Positions 9,783-17,876 of a stretch of DNA of 57,513 nt are shown piece by piece; position 1 is the first letter of the stretch; the number at the start of each line of letters is the position of its first letter. Below the pieces are notes generated by a model that worked only from the letters and a program-made list of their open reading frames with translations, did no database searches and had not been told where the DNA came from. The translations under genes were made by a program, and so were the position numbers. The stretch covers positions 1 to 57,513 of the forward strand of contig NZ_CACXXB010000013.1 of NCBI RefSeq assembly GCF_902771435.1, given 5' to 3'. The DNA is from an uncultured Methanobrevibacter sp. (GTDB taxonomy: Archaea > Methanobacteriota > Methanobacteria > Methanobacteriales > Methanobacteriaceae).

Positions 9783-9823
9783 AGGCAATATAAACAGTGG
9801 ATTTACCACCCACTTAATTGCCT
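9783..9823. terminator. Two-part hairpin between convergent genes
   Basis: AGGCAAT (9783-9789) pairs with ATTGCCT (9817-9823), and GTGG (9797-9800) pairs with CCAC (9806-9809) inside it. It starts two bases after the flavoprotein stop and ends 11 bases before the stop of the convergent small membrane protein gene, so it probably marks both 3' ends. Confidence 0.5.
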
Positions 9824-9834
9824 GAGGTCTAGTT

Positions 9835-10053
9835 TCAATATAATCTGTATGCATCATATCCTGCAATTAGTCTGTAAATGGCTAAAACTATATATTGCAT
9901 AATTTTGTCTAAATGGAAATATAGGAATATTCCGTTGAGTACAATCAATATTATGAATAAAATAAGACCTCTCATCTTATATCCTTCAATTGCTTGACCT
10001 AAGCCAGGAATAAAAAATGAAAGAATTCCATTTATAAGTGCATCGGTTTCCAC
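9835..10053 (-). CDS. Small membrane protein with PGLGQ motif
   Basis: A 72-residue protein with two hydrophobic segments (about residues 8-25 and 29-60, the second broken near KIMQY) and the motif ILSFFIPGLGQ, which is common in short membrane proteins of the TM2/DUF5683 kind. The start is GTG at 10053, directly after GGAGGTG, an excellent ribosome binding site. An inverted repeat TATTTAG/CTAAATA (10084-10103) lies just upstream in the promoter region. Function unknown. Confidence 0.75.
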   Translation of the reverse strand: METDALINGILSFFIPGLGQAIEGYKMRGLILFIILIVLNGIFLYFHLDKIMQYIVLAIYRLIAGYDAYRLY

Positions 10054-10278
10054 ATTAACACCTCCATAGTCATTGTTATATATTATTTAGGCATGACTAA
10101 ATATATGTTTCGTTTGCAATGTCTAAAAATAGTTTAATATGGTGACTTTAGAATTAGGTTGCCGATTATTTGTTACAAACTTTATTAAATTAAAAAGGAC
10201 ACATTAATAATTATATTAAAAATATTTCATATATGTTGAAGTATTACTGAATGGATATAAATGCAGTCCGGTGAAACT

Positions 10279-11121
10279 ATGGAATTTAAGAAATTAAATA
10301 ATAATGAAAAATTGCCCTTTGTAAGTTTTGGAGTTTATGAAATTGAACCTGAAAACACGAAAAATGCCGTTATTAATGCTTTAGAAAGAGGTTATTCTGC
10401 TATAGATTGTGCACAGGTATATTATAATGAAAAACAGGTTGGAAAAGCTATAAAAGAATCTGAAATTCCTAGAGAAGAAATTTATTTAACCAGCAAAAAT
10501 TGGGTTAGCAATTCCGGATATGATAAAACAATAAAAGGTGTTAATAAAACCTTGGAGGATTTACAAACTGATTATATTGATTTGATGCTTATTCATCAAC
10601 CGTTTGGCGATTATTATGGTTCATACCGAGCATTACAGGATTTGCAAAAAGAAGGAACATTATTGTCTATTGGGGTTTCAAATTTTGTTCCAGCCCGTTT
10701 GATTGATCTTGTAATGAATTTTGACATTCTTCCTCAAGTCAATCAGGTTGAAACATCACCATATTTCCAACAGTATGAAGCTAATGAATTCATGAATAAG
10801 TTAGATGTGGCCCATCAAAGTTGGGGGCCTCTTTCTGAAGGGATGGATAATCTGTTTGAAAACCCTATTCTTTTAGAAATTGCAGAAAAATATGGAAAAA
10901 GCACTGTACAGGTAATATTCAGGTGGTTGGTTGACAGAGACATTCCATTTTCATGCAGATCTTTAAAAACAAAAAGAATGGAAGAAAATATTGATATTTT
11001 TGATTTCAAATTAAATGAAAAGGATATTGAAAAAATTAAAGAAATTGATATGGGAAAAAGTCCATTCATAGATTATGATGACCCTGAAACTGCAGAGGAG
11101 TTTAATTCTGAGATTGTATGA
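10279..11121 (+). CDS. Aldo/keto reductase
   Basis: NAD(P)H-dependent oxidoreductase of the AKR superfamily (TIM barrel, 280 residues). Catalytic residues are visible: Asp in AIDCAQ, Tyr in QVYYNE, Lys in YLTSKNW and His in MLIHQPFGDYYG; the strand VGVSNF-like segment is IGVSNF, and the phosphate-site end is FSCRSLKTKRMEENI. The ATG at 10279 (MEFKKL) is preferred over 10261 because GGTGA sits five bases upstream. The gene stands alone, about 225 bases after the divergent small membrane protein gene, so its substrate is unknown. Its stop codon lies inside a seven-bp hairpin. Confidence 0.92.
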   Translation: MEFKKLNNNEKLPFVSFGVYEIEPENTKNAVINALERGYSAIDCAQVYYNEKQVGKAIKESEIPREEIYLTSKNWVSNSGYDKTIKGVNKTLEDLQTDYIDLMLIHQPFGDYYGSYRALQDLQKEGTLLSIGVSNFVPARLIDLVMNFDILPQVNQVETSPYFQQYEANEFMNKLDVAHQSWGPLSEGMDNLFENPILLEIAEKYGKSTVQVIFRWLVDRDIPFSCRSLKTKRMEENIDIFDFKLNEKDIEKIKEIDMGKSPFIDYDDPETAEEFNSEIV

Positions 11122-11127
11122 TCTCAG
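11108..11127 (+). terminator. Hairpin spanning the aldo/keto reductase stop codon
   Basis: CTGAGAT (11108-11114), loop TGTATG, ATCTCAG (11121-11127). The TGA stop (11119-11121) lies in the loop and 3' arm. T-rich sequence follows at 11129-11149. Confidence 0.5.
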
Positions 11128-11311
11128 GATTCTCTTTAAATATATTTTTGCGTTTCCAATTACATATGTATTAAATCACCAAAATTTTTGCATATTATTT
11201 GCAATAACATATAAAAAACTAAAAAAGAAGAAATTTTGTACAACCAAATCCAATAATTTAAATATAATTTTCATTTAACATAATAATATAAGATATATGG
11301 AGGTGAAAATT

Positions 11312-11764
11312 TTGGACATGAAAAAAGTATTGGTTCTTGGATTGTTACTAGTGGTGGCTGTTTCTGCAATAGCAGCTATCAGTGCAGCCGAAGAGATAAC
11401 TTTAGAAGGCATTCATTTTAAAATTCCAGATGGATATACAGCAACTGAAAGACAAATGGATGCATCAGAGGCTGGTGATGTGGAAGATATAGACGGCACA
11501 GCTGTTGATACCGAAACAACTTCTGAATATAGAAATGCCGCTGGCGATGAATTGGAAATTCAAATAGGTGTAAGAAACAATCAAAAAATTGATTCAATAA
11601 ACCCTTTAAATGCTCAAAAGAAAAACATCGCAGGTAAAGATGGTTTCCTTATTAAAGAAATGGATGACGGTAAAGACAAATATAAGTTTGAATACTTGCA
11701 AGATGGTAAATTAGTTAAAATTACTGGGGTTAGCGAGGATATCATAAGCCAAGTGATTGCATAG
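11312..11764 (+). CDS. Small secreted protein, same family as 36790-37275
   Basis: About 150 residues with an N-terminal signal peptide (MKKVLVLGLLLVVAVSAIAA, then ISAAEE). The mature part begins ITLEGIHFKIPDGY and contains KKNIAGKDGFLIKE and FEYLQDGKLVKITG. These segments match, in order, LSLQGIDFKVPAGF, NQTIAGHQGFVTEK and FDYVVDGKIVEINS of the protein at 36790-37275. GGAGGTG at 11299-11305 fits a TTG start at 11312 (six-base spacing) or the ATG at 11318 better than the ATG at 11297, which overlaps it. Probably exported and held at the cell surface; function not known to me. Confidence 0.8.
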   Translation: MDMKKVLVLGLLLVVAVSAIAAISAAEEITLEGIHFKIPDGYTATERQMDASEAGDVEDIDGTAVDTETTSEYRNAAGDELEIQIGVRNNQKIDSINPLNAQKKNIAGKDGFLIKEMDDGKDKYKFEYLQDGKLVKITGVSEDIISQVIA

Positions 11765-12260
11765 ATTTTACCATTTTTTTAATTTTTTTGTTTAGGTGTG
11801 TTTGGCGAGATATTTGAGTAAATACACAGAATTAACTTTTTTTGCAAGTTTGTCGTAAAAGGAAATGTGTGTAGTTCTAATTTCGGTTACATATGTTCCT
11901 TTATTGGCTACGTATTTTTGTGATGTTTTTGCCTAATGTATTTTCGACAATTTTTGACAACTTTTTGTATTAATTGTTATAAAATTATATTTATTTTATC
12001 ATACGATATTTAATAAAAGTAAGAATAGTTCTAATTGCTTTGTGTGAATAGTATATTGTCGGGTTTTTTGTGAAAAATCGTATGCATACGAACTGTTTTA
12101 CATGTTTAAAAACGAACAGTTCGTATTTATTTAATTTTTTTATTTGAATATTGTTCATATTTTACAATGAATTATATACAAAATACTTTTTTTAATTTTC
12201 AGATATATTTATTAACCTATAAAATGTTAAATATTATTATATGAATGGGGGATATTGTCA
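11765..12260. promoter_or_regulatory. Intergenic region upstream of msvR with palindromes
   Basis: About 495 bases without a gene. T-tracts at 11771-11790 probably end the preceding transcript. AAAGGAA (11858-11864) and TTCCTTT (11896-11902) form the base of a possible RNA hairpin extended by the adjacent ATGTGTG/TACATAT pairing with one bulge. TCGTATGCATACGA (12078-12091) is a perfect 14-bp palindrome, and TACGAACTGTT (12087-12097) pairs with AACAGTTCGTA (12115-12125). CTATAAAAT at about 12214-12222 is a TATA candidate for msvR. GGGGGAT (12247-12253) is its ribosome binding site. Confidence 0.55.
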
Positions 12261-13031
12261 ATGAGTGAACAAAAACCAATTCAGATTTTCTCAAATACTG
12301 ATGATAATATTGGAGTAAATGTCATAAAAAGTCCAGTAAAACTTACAATACTAGAAATGCTTAGAGATCATGATATGGAATTTGAAGAAATAGTAAATAA
12401 TACTGGTAAATCCAAATCTACCGTTTCAGTTCATCTTAAAAGTTTAAGGGAAAGTGGAGTCATTTCATACAGGCTGCATCCCATAGATAACAGGAAAAAA
12501 ATATTCTATTTAAATTCAAAATATATTGGTTCAGTAGATGTTTCAGAGCCGAAGGAAATTAAAGAAACTCAGACTGATTATTTGATTAAGAATATTGTAG
12601 AGGTGGATGCTGAGTTTTCTACATTATTGTTCCATACTTTAAAGGCAATGCTTATTCAGGAGGGAATAAATATTGACCCAATTTTACAGTCAACCGGAAA
12701 CAGTATAGGAAGGTCCATTTTTGATAAATTATATGATGATGATTTGAATGTTTTCATGGATAATATTGCCGATTTCTGGCAAAGAAAAGGTTTGGGAAGA
12801 ATCACCTTCAGCATTGGTCAGATTATTAAGGTAACTACCTATGACTGCTTTGAATGTGAATTGCTCCCAAAAACAGGCAAACCAGCATGTTATTTGGATA
12901 CTGGAATTCTTGAGGGCCTGTTTACAGAGTTTTTCAATCTCCCTGTCAGCGTTATTGAAACCCAATGTTATACTATGGGAGATGAAAAATGCGTATTTGA
13001 GATTGAACCTCTTGGCATTAAACCTAATTAG
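12261..13031 (+). CDS. msvR: MsvR-like redox-responsive regulator (ArsR-type HTH + V4R)
   Basis: A 256-residue transcription regulator. Residues about 20-85 form a winged helix (LTILEMLRD, then STVSVHLKSLRESGVISY and a basic wing DNRKK). Residues about 120-250 form a V4R domain ending CYTMGDEKCVFEIEP. Five cysteines (196, 199, 210, 236, 244) cluster in the V4R domain. MsvR, known from Methanothermobacter and Methanosarcina, has this architecture and size and changes DNA binding with redox state through V4R cysteines. ATG 12261 is chosen over TTG 12255. The stop overlaps by four bases the stop of the convergent cbiL. Palindromes upstream resemble those flanking the nrdD promoter, which suggests autoregulation. 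Confidence 0.85.
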   Translation: MSEQKPIQIFSNTDDNIGVNVIKSPVKLTILEMLRDHDMEFEEIVNNTGKSKSTVSVHLKSLRESGVISYRLHPIDNRKKIFYLNSKYIGSVDVSEPKEIKETQTDYLIKNIVEVDAEFSTLLFHTLKAMLIQEGINIDPILQSTGNSIGRSIFDKLYDDDLNVFMDNIADFWQRKGLGRITFSIGQIIKVTTYDCFECELLPKTGKPACYLDTGILEGLFTEFFNLPVSVIETQCYTMGDEKCVFEIEPLGIKPN

Positions 13032-13732
13032 TCCTTTTTGAATTTAATCACTGTTGTAGTCAGGTAAGGTTTTTCATTTGAAAAGCCTTCAATAATCTTT
13101 TCATTTTCACGGGTGCAGTTCTGCACAGAATATATTTCTTTTGGTCTTTCCTTTTCTTCTATTGTTTTTTCCAGCTGTGTTGTATTTCTTGATGCTTTCA
13201 TCAGCACAACAGAATCGCTATATTCAAGAACATGTTCCAGCCTGTCATCTATTTTAGGAACAATAGTTAAAATTTCATTTTGTTCTACTAGCGCTTTGTT
13301 TCTGGCTGCAGCACATGCTGTAAATGATGTAATTCCAGGAACGGTTTCGATTTCATAGTTTTCAATCAGTTTCTTTTGAACATATGCATAGGTACTGAAT
13401 ACGGACGGATCGCCGAGTGTAATAAATGCTACATCCCTTCCGCTATCCAGGTATTGTGCAATCATTTCGGATGCGCTATTCCAAATTTTTTCAAGTTCGT
13501 CCTTATCTTCAATCATTGGAAAAATAGGAGTAACAAGCATTAATCTTTTATAATCTTCTCTTTCTTCAAGTACGGGTTTGACGATTGACAATGCGATGCT
13601 TTCTTTTTCTTTTGAGGATTTCGGTGTAAATACAACTGGCACGGTTTTCAAGATTCTTGCTGCTTTCAATGTTAGTAATTCAGTATCGCCAGGTCCAACA
13701 CCAATTCCGTACAATTTTCCTTTTTCTGCCAT
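13028..13732 (-). CDS. cbiL: Cobalt-factor II / precorrin-2 C20-methyltransferase
   Basis: SAM-dependent methyltransferase of corrin-ring synthesis (anaerobic cobalamin route), 234 residues. The N-terminal GKLYGIGVGPGDTELLTLKA is the CbiL/CobI form of the tetrapyrrole methylase motif. Later motifs are FITLGDPSVFSTYAYV and VPGITSFTACAAA. Methanogens need cobamides for the Mtr methyltransferase. It sits alone, tail-to-tail with msvR. Confidence 0.93.
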   Translation of the reverse strand: MAEKGKLYGIGVGPGDTELLTLKAARILKTVPVVFTPKSSKEKESIALSIVKPVLEEREDYKRLMLVTPIFPMIEDKDELEKIWNSASEMIAQYLDSGRDVAFITLGDPSVFSTYAYVQKKLIENYEIETVPGITSFTACAAARNKALVEQNEILTIVPKIDDRLEHVLEYSDSVVLMKASRNTTQLEKTIEEKERPKEIYSVQNCTRENEKIIEGFSNEKPYLTTTVIKFKKD

Positions 13733-13827
13733 ATAATCACTTTTTACATTAATATTTAATTTTGAACAATAGTCTTCAAATGCTCTTTCTATAATTTATT
13801 TATAGTATACTAACTAATATATTTTTA

Positions 13828-15657
13828 ATGTCAAATTCGCTATTCTGTCCAAATTGTGGAATGTTAAAAACTAATTGTACTTGTGGAAATTCAAGCAATA
13901 AAAAGTCTAAAGGCCCTACTAACCTGTTTAGCTTTAAAAAGCCAATTTCACATTCTATTTTAGATGATGAAATTCCTGAAGTCTATTCGATAGACAATCA
14001 TAAGCTTGATGAGGGAACTGTTGCCTATTTAAAGGAGATATATCCTCACATTGATGAGGAGATAATAGAAAATTTCCCATTTACAGAACCTAGATTCGGT
14101 CAATTGGATATTATACAGAACATCAATGATGCAATCAGGCAGGGATACAAATATATTATTTTGGAAGCGGGTACAGGTACAGGTAAATCCGCTATTGCAA
14201 CCACCCTAGCCAAGATGTATGAATCCGCATATATACTGACAATGACCAAACAGCTGCAGTCACAATACGCTAACGAGTTTGATTTTCCCCTGGTTAAGGG
14301 AAGAGGAAATTTTGCCTGTTTGAACAGTAATCTGGATGTAACCTGCGATATGGGAACATGTAAAACCACACCAACTTCCAGCAATTTCTTCTGTTCTTTT
14401 GGTGTTGCTAAAAATCCTACATTGGATGCTGAACTGGCATTTGAGGATTCATATGGTGGAACAGTCTTTTACCAGTCTGCCAATCATTGTCATTATTGGA
14501 ATCAGAAGGCAAATGCAATCAACTCTCCAATCACATTAATGAATTATGATTATGCAATTTTGGAGCTGAATTATGTAAAACATTTTGCGCCACGTTCCCT
14601 ATTGATATTGGACGAAGCCCATAACATTGAAAATAAGTTGATGGCCACAATGGAAGTTACTTTGTACAATAGGACTCTGGAGAAGGACATTAACAAAAGA
14701 ATCTCTGATGAAACTTTAAAAAACGGCGAGCTTGAAGACTGGAAAATGGAAATTGATGCCATCAGAGACAGTTATGAAGATATTGACCTGAAGGATGTCA
14801 CTAAAAACAAGGCCGATAGAATCAGATCAACAATTGCAAGACTCAAAACCCTAAGCAATAATTTGGAAAAGGAACCTAAAAATTGGGTCATTGATGCAGA
14901 AGAAGCAGGTGTTGTTTTCAAACCGTTAAGGGTTCATCATTATGCAAAAGATAATCTATTGAAATATGGGGATGTTGTTATTTTCATGAGCGCTACAATT
15001 CTTTCCCATAAGATGTTTTCAAAATGGCTTGGCCTAAATCCGAATGAAGTGTATCACATTAAGGTTGACAGTCCATTTACAAAAGAAAAAAGGCCTATTA
15101 TTTTAAATTTGGCAGGCAAAATGTCAGCCAACAGAATTAAGCACACTGCTCCGAAAACCATTCCTATTCTTCAGGAAATTCTAAAAAAACATGAAAACGA
15201 TAAAGGTTTGATACACACTCACAGCTATAAATGCCAACAGTACATTGTTAACAATTTATATAACTCAAGATTAATTTCCCATTCATCCAAAAACAGAGAA
15301 CAAATTTTAAATTTCTTTGAAAAAGATGAAAATCCATTGGTTTTGGTTTCACCTTCAATGAGTGAGGGTGTTGACTTGCCTTATGATAAATGCAGATTCC
15401 AGATAATCTATAAGATGCCGTTTCCATATCTTGGGGATAAACAGGTTAACATGAGAATGAAAAGGGACAAGAAATGGTATGCCTATAAAACTGTAATGAC
15501 TCTTATGCAGGCTTATGGTCGTGGTATGAGGGCAGAAGATGACTCCTGCTATACATATATCATTGACAGTGACATTAACATGCTGTTTAAAAGTCCAATG
15601 TATAGGTCTTTGATTCCGGACTTTTTTAAAGAAGCAGTCGTTAGAGTGAAAAATTAA
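13828..15657 (+). CDS. Rad3/XPD/DinG-type iron-sulfur DNA helicase
   Basis: ATP-dependent superfamily 2 helicase, 609 residues. A short N-terminal zinc ribbon (CPNCGMLKTNCTCG) is followed by the Q-motif region (FPFTEPRFGQ), Walker A EAGTGTGKSA, a cysteine-rich segment (about residues 167-215: CLNS, CDMGTC, FFC, HCHYW) expected to hold a 4Fe-4S cluster, LILDEAHNIE (DEAH box), FMSATIL, then the second motor domain with GLIHTHSY, SPSMSEGVDLP and QAYGRGMRAEDD. Likely role in DNA repair or damaged-fork processing. No ribosome binding site is clear, so a leaderless start is possible. The tRNA-Arg gene follows on the other strand one base after its stop. Confidence 0.93.
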   Translation: MSNSLFCPNCGMLKTNCTCGNSSNKKSKGPTNLFSFKKPISHSILDDEIPEVYSIDNHKLDEGTVAYLKEIYPHIDEEIIENFPFTEPRFGQLDIIQNINDAIRQGYKYIILEAGTGTGKSAIATTLAKMYESAYILTMTKQLQSQYANEFDFPLVKGRGNFACLNSNLDVTCDMGTCKTTPTSSNFFCSFGVAKNPTLDAELAFEDSYGGTVFYQSANHCHYWNQKANAINSPITLMNYDYAILELNYVKHFAPRSLLILDEAHNIENKLMATMEVTLYNRTLEKDINKRISDETLKNGELEDWKMEIDAIRDSYEDIDLKDVTKNKADRIRSTIARLKTLSNNLEKEPKNWVIDAEEAGVVFKPLRVHHYAKDNLLKYGDVVIFMSATILSHKMFSKWLGLNPNEVYHIKVDSPFTKEKRPIILNLAGKMSANRIKHTAPKTIPILQEILKKHENDKGLIHTHSYKCQQYIVNNLYNSRLISHSSKNREQILNFFEKDENPLVLVSPSMSEGVDLPYDKCRFQIIYKMPFPYLGDKQVNMRMKRDKKWYAYKTVMTLMQAYGRGMRAEDDSCYTYIIDSDINMLFKSPMYRSLIPDFFKEAVVRVKN

Positions 15658-15658
15658 A

Positions 15659-15732
15659 CGGACCTGGAGGGATTTGAACCCCCGATCTCAGGATCCGAAG
15701 TCCTGCGTCATTCCTGACTAGACCACAGGCCC
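15659..15732 (-). tRNA. tRNA-Arg (anticodon TCG)
   Basis: On the minus strand the 74-base gene begins GGGCCTG and ends CAGGTCC plus discriminator G, forming a seven-pair acceptor stem with one G-U. The anticodon stem CAGGA/TCCTG encloses CTTCGGA, giving anticodon TCG (arginine CGA codons). The T arm is GGGGGTTCAAATCCCTC. No CCA is encoded and no intron is seen. It is convergent with the helicase gene. Confidence 0.95.
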
Positions 15733-15754
15733 AAAATAATAAAATTAAATGAGA

Positions 15755-16732
15755 TTATTTTTTATTTTCACTATCGATAGAACTCATAGGCATTTCATCA
15801 ATTTCATCAACTTCAGCAAAAATATCATCGATAGATTCATTTTCACGAACTGCCTGTTGATATTCGAGTTCTTCAATTTCTTCAGCAGTCAAACCTTTTC
15901 TATCATCGGGTTTTTCACGTGCAGGCGGAATGTTATCCAATTCCTCTTGTGTTGGTGATGTTTGTTTGTTGGTTGAGACGGATTTTTTGAATTTATATTT
16001 CAAATCTTTAATATTAAATTCACCTATTTTGTAAGATTCCTTATCCAATGGGATATTACTTTTAGGAACAGTTTTTTCCTCTTCAAGTTCTTTTTTTGTA
16101 TTGGATTTGATTGTTTCTCCATTTTCAATTGAATTTATACTTGAAGTTACACTCTCAAATGGATTCTTAAATCCGATAATTCTGTAAATTCCATAGATTA
16201 AGAATAATAATCCGAATATTAAAAATATGACTGATATAAAGTTGCTTTCACCAGAAACAACATTATCGATTACTCTATCACTACGTGAAGTGAAAACAAT
16301 TGCTGAAATAACAAGTAATGCTAATCCTAACAATGTACTGACAACAGCTAAAATAGGGGTTCTTCCAATTTTAGCATTCATTACTCTATCGAATCCATCG
16401 CTCATGTTTGATGAATAATCTTCGTAAGCTTCATCATTTTCATTTGATTCGTCTGAGTTTATTTCTTTTTCTTTTGGGGTCTTGATTAAAAAATCATCAT
16501 TAATATTGTTTTTTTCTAAATTAATAGCGGGTTCTTTTTCATCACCTGGGCGGTAAATGAATTCATCATCAATTTCTAAATCATCGTAATCAAGTTGATC
16601 TTCATTGAGATAGTTGATTAGTTCAATATCCTCTTCAAATTCTCCACTATCTTCAGGGACATTGGCATCAGTCACGTTGTCAATCATGTCTTTGAGATTA
16701 GAAATTCTACGCTCTTTTTTAGAATCTTTCAT
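15755..16732 (-). CDS. Membrane protein of unknown function with charged flanks
   Basis: A 325-residue protein. The first ~125 residues are very acidic (for example SGEFEEDIELINYLNEDQLD) and predicted soluble. Two hydrophobic segments follow (TPILAVVSTLLGLALLVISA and VIFLIFGLLFLIYGIYRII, about residues 135-195), then a charged C-terminal tail rich in Glu/Lys ending EMPMSSIDSENKK. The ATG at 16732 (MKDSKK) is chosen over 16762 because AGAGGA lies six bases upstream and the longer form would overlap tfs. It lies just downstream of tfs and is probably co-transcribed. I do not recognise the family. Confidence 0.8.
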   Translation of the reverse strand: MKDSKKERRISNLKDMIDNVTDANVPEDSGEFEEDIELINYLNEDQLDYDDLEIDDEFIYRPGDEKEPAINLEKNNINDDFLIKTPKEKEINSDESNENDEAYEDYSSNMSDGFDRVMNAKIGRTPILAVVSTLLGLALLVISAIVFTSRSDRVIDNVVSGESNFISVIFLIFGLLFLIYGIYRIIGFKNPFESVTSSINSIENGETIKSNTKKELEEEKTVPKSNIPLDKESYKIGEFNIKDLKYKFKKSVSTNKQTSPTQEELDNIPPAREKPDDRKGLTAEEIEELEYQQAVRENESIDDIFAEVDEIDEMPMSSIDSENKK

Positions 16733-16743
16733 ATTAATCCTCT

Positions 16744-17052
16744 TTAATCGTATGCTCTCCAAGTATGTTTACATTTGGTACATTTAAATATTCTTGTAGG
16801 CGCTTCATCAGCACTACGGGTCTGAAGTAATGTGTATGTAGCTTTATCATGTCCGCATTCAGGACAAGTTTCGTTTACAGTAGGAGCAACATCTACATCT
16901 TCTCCAAGCATTTTAACGTTTTCTTCAGTTTCTACTTTCTTAGAAACTTCGTATCCATCATTATCTGATAAATCTTGTTTATATCCACAATTACATTCTA
17001 ATTTACCATTTTTTGGAAGTAACATAGCTCCACATTCAGGACAAAATTCCAT
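16744..17052 (-). CDS. tfs: Transcription factor S (TFS)
   Basis: Archaeal TFIIS-like cleavage factor, 102 residues, which rescues backtracked RNA polymerase. It has an N-terminal zinc ribbon (FCPECG, CNCG) and a C-terminal zinc ribbon (CPECG, CTKC) carrying the tip loop TRSADEAPT, whose acidic DE pair is the catalytic feature of active TFS. Length matches the family. First gene of a unit with the downstream membrane protein. Confidence 0.95.
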   Translation of the reverse strand: MEFCPECGAMLLPKNGKLECNCGYKQDLSDNDGYEVSKKVETEENVKMLGEDVDVAPTVNETCPECGHDKATYTLLQTRSADEAPTRIFKCTKCKHTWRAYD

Positions 17053-17133
17053 TTAACTCTCCTCTGTTTAATCACTCATTAATAATTTATATATTAAATA
17101 AATCTTTTCTTTAAATTATTTAAATATATATCA

Positions 17134-17556
17134 TTATAAATTCTTTTTTGCAATTTTTAAGCAATCCTTAATTATTTTTTTGTGGTCAAAAGCAATTTTT
17201 ATTTCATCTATTTTTTCGGCTGAAAATATTGCAATGTCACATGCATCGTCTTCAGCTTTTCTATCGTTGAAATTACCTTTGGCTATGTATGCTACTGTAA
17301 TTGTGTGTCCTCTTGGGTCTCTGTCAGGTTCTGAATAAACATTGACTAAATCTATAAGTTCAACGTCAATGCTTGTTTCTTCTTTTGCTTCTCGTATTGC
17401 TGCAGTTTCTACGGTTTCTCCATACTCTACAAATCCTCCAGGTAATGCCCAACAATCTTTGAAAGGGTCATTTCTTCTTTTTATTAAAATGAAGTTAAAG
17501 TCATCATCAAAAATAAATATGTCGGCTGTCAGTGAAGGAATTTTGTAATCTGCCAT
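17134..17556 (-). CDS. NUDIX hydrolase
   Basis: 140-residue hydrolase of nucleoside-diphosphate-linked compounds. The Nudix box is complete: GGFVEYGETVETAAIREAKE followed by ETSI (GX5EX7REUXEEXGU pattern with Ser-Ile at the end). The segment WALPGGFVEYGE resembles archaeal ADP-ribose pyrophosphatase-like proteins, but substrate assignment from sequence alone is not safe. It lies between rpoL and tfs on the same strand. Confidence 0.9.
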   Translation of the reverse strand: MADYKIPSLTADIFIFDDDFNFILIKRRNDPFKDCWALPGGFVEYGETVETAAIREAKEETSIDVELIDLVNVYSEPDRDPRGHTITVAYIAKGNFNDRKAEDDACDIAIFSAEKIDEIKIAFDHKKIIKDCLKIAKKNL

Positions 17557-17579
17557 TAAATCACATTAAAAATAATATT

Positions 17580-17595
17580 GAAGCTATAAAGCTTC
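17580..17595 (-). terminator. Hairpin spanning the rpoL stop codon
   Basis: GAAGCT (17580-17585) and AGCTTC (17590-17595) with a four-base loop; the TAG stop (17584-17586) lies in the stem and loop. On the minus strand T-rich sequence follows. Six-bp stem, so moderate support. Confidence 0.4.
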
Positions 17596-17862
17596 ATCAA
17601 TAAGTTTTTTAAAATCAGCACTTTCTTTTTGGAGTTCTTCTGCTGCTTTTTTCAATACTATTCTAGGTCTTTTTCCTCTTTTGGTTTTGATAGTCATTTC
17701 AGGTTTTCCAGTAAGAGGGTGATCAATATTGTAAACAGCATATTCCACATCAGGATCCTGCATCAGGATATGTCTTAATGCATTGCAAACTCCGTGGCTT
17801 TCATCCTTTACAATAAATGTTAATTCTAAAGTTTTATCCTCAATAATTTCAATATTTTCCAT
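17584..17862 (-). CDS. rpoL: DNA-directed RNA polymerase subunit L (Rpo11)
   Basis: 92-residue small assembly subunit that dimerises with Rpo3 (RpoD). The conserved core TLELTFIVKDESHGVCNALR and DVEYAVYNIDHPLTGKPEM are diagnostic. It follows csl4 by 14 bases, an order widely kept in Methanobacteriales. Confidence 0.97.
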   Translation of the reverse strand: MENIEIIEDKTLELTFIVKDESHGVCNALRHILMQDPDVEYAVYNIDHPLTGKPEMTIKTKRGKRPRIVLKKAAEELQKESADFKKLIDEAL

Positions 17863-17876
17863 TTTATCAACCTTAA

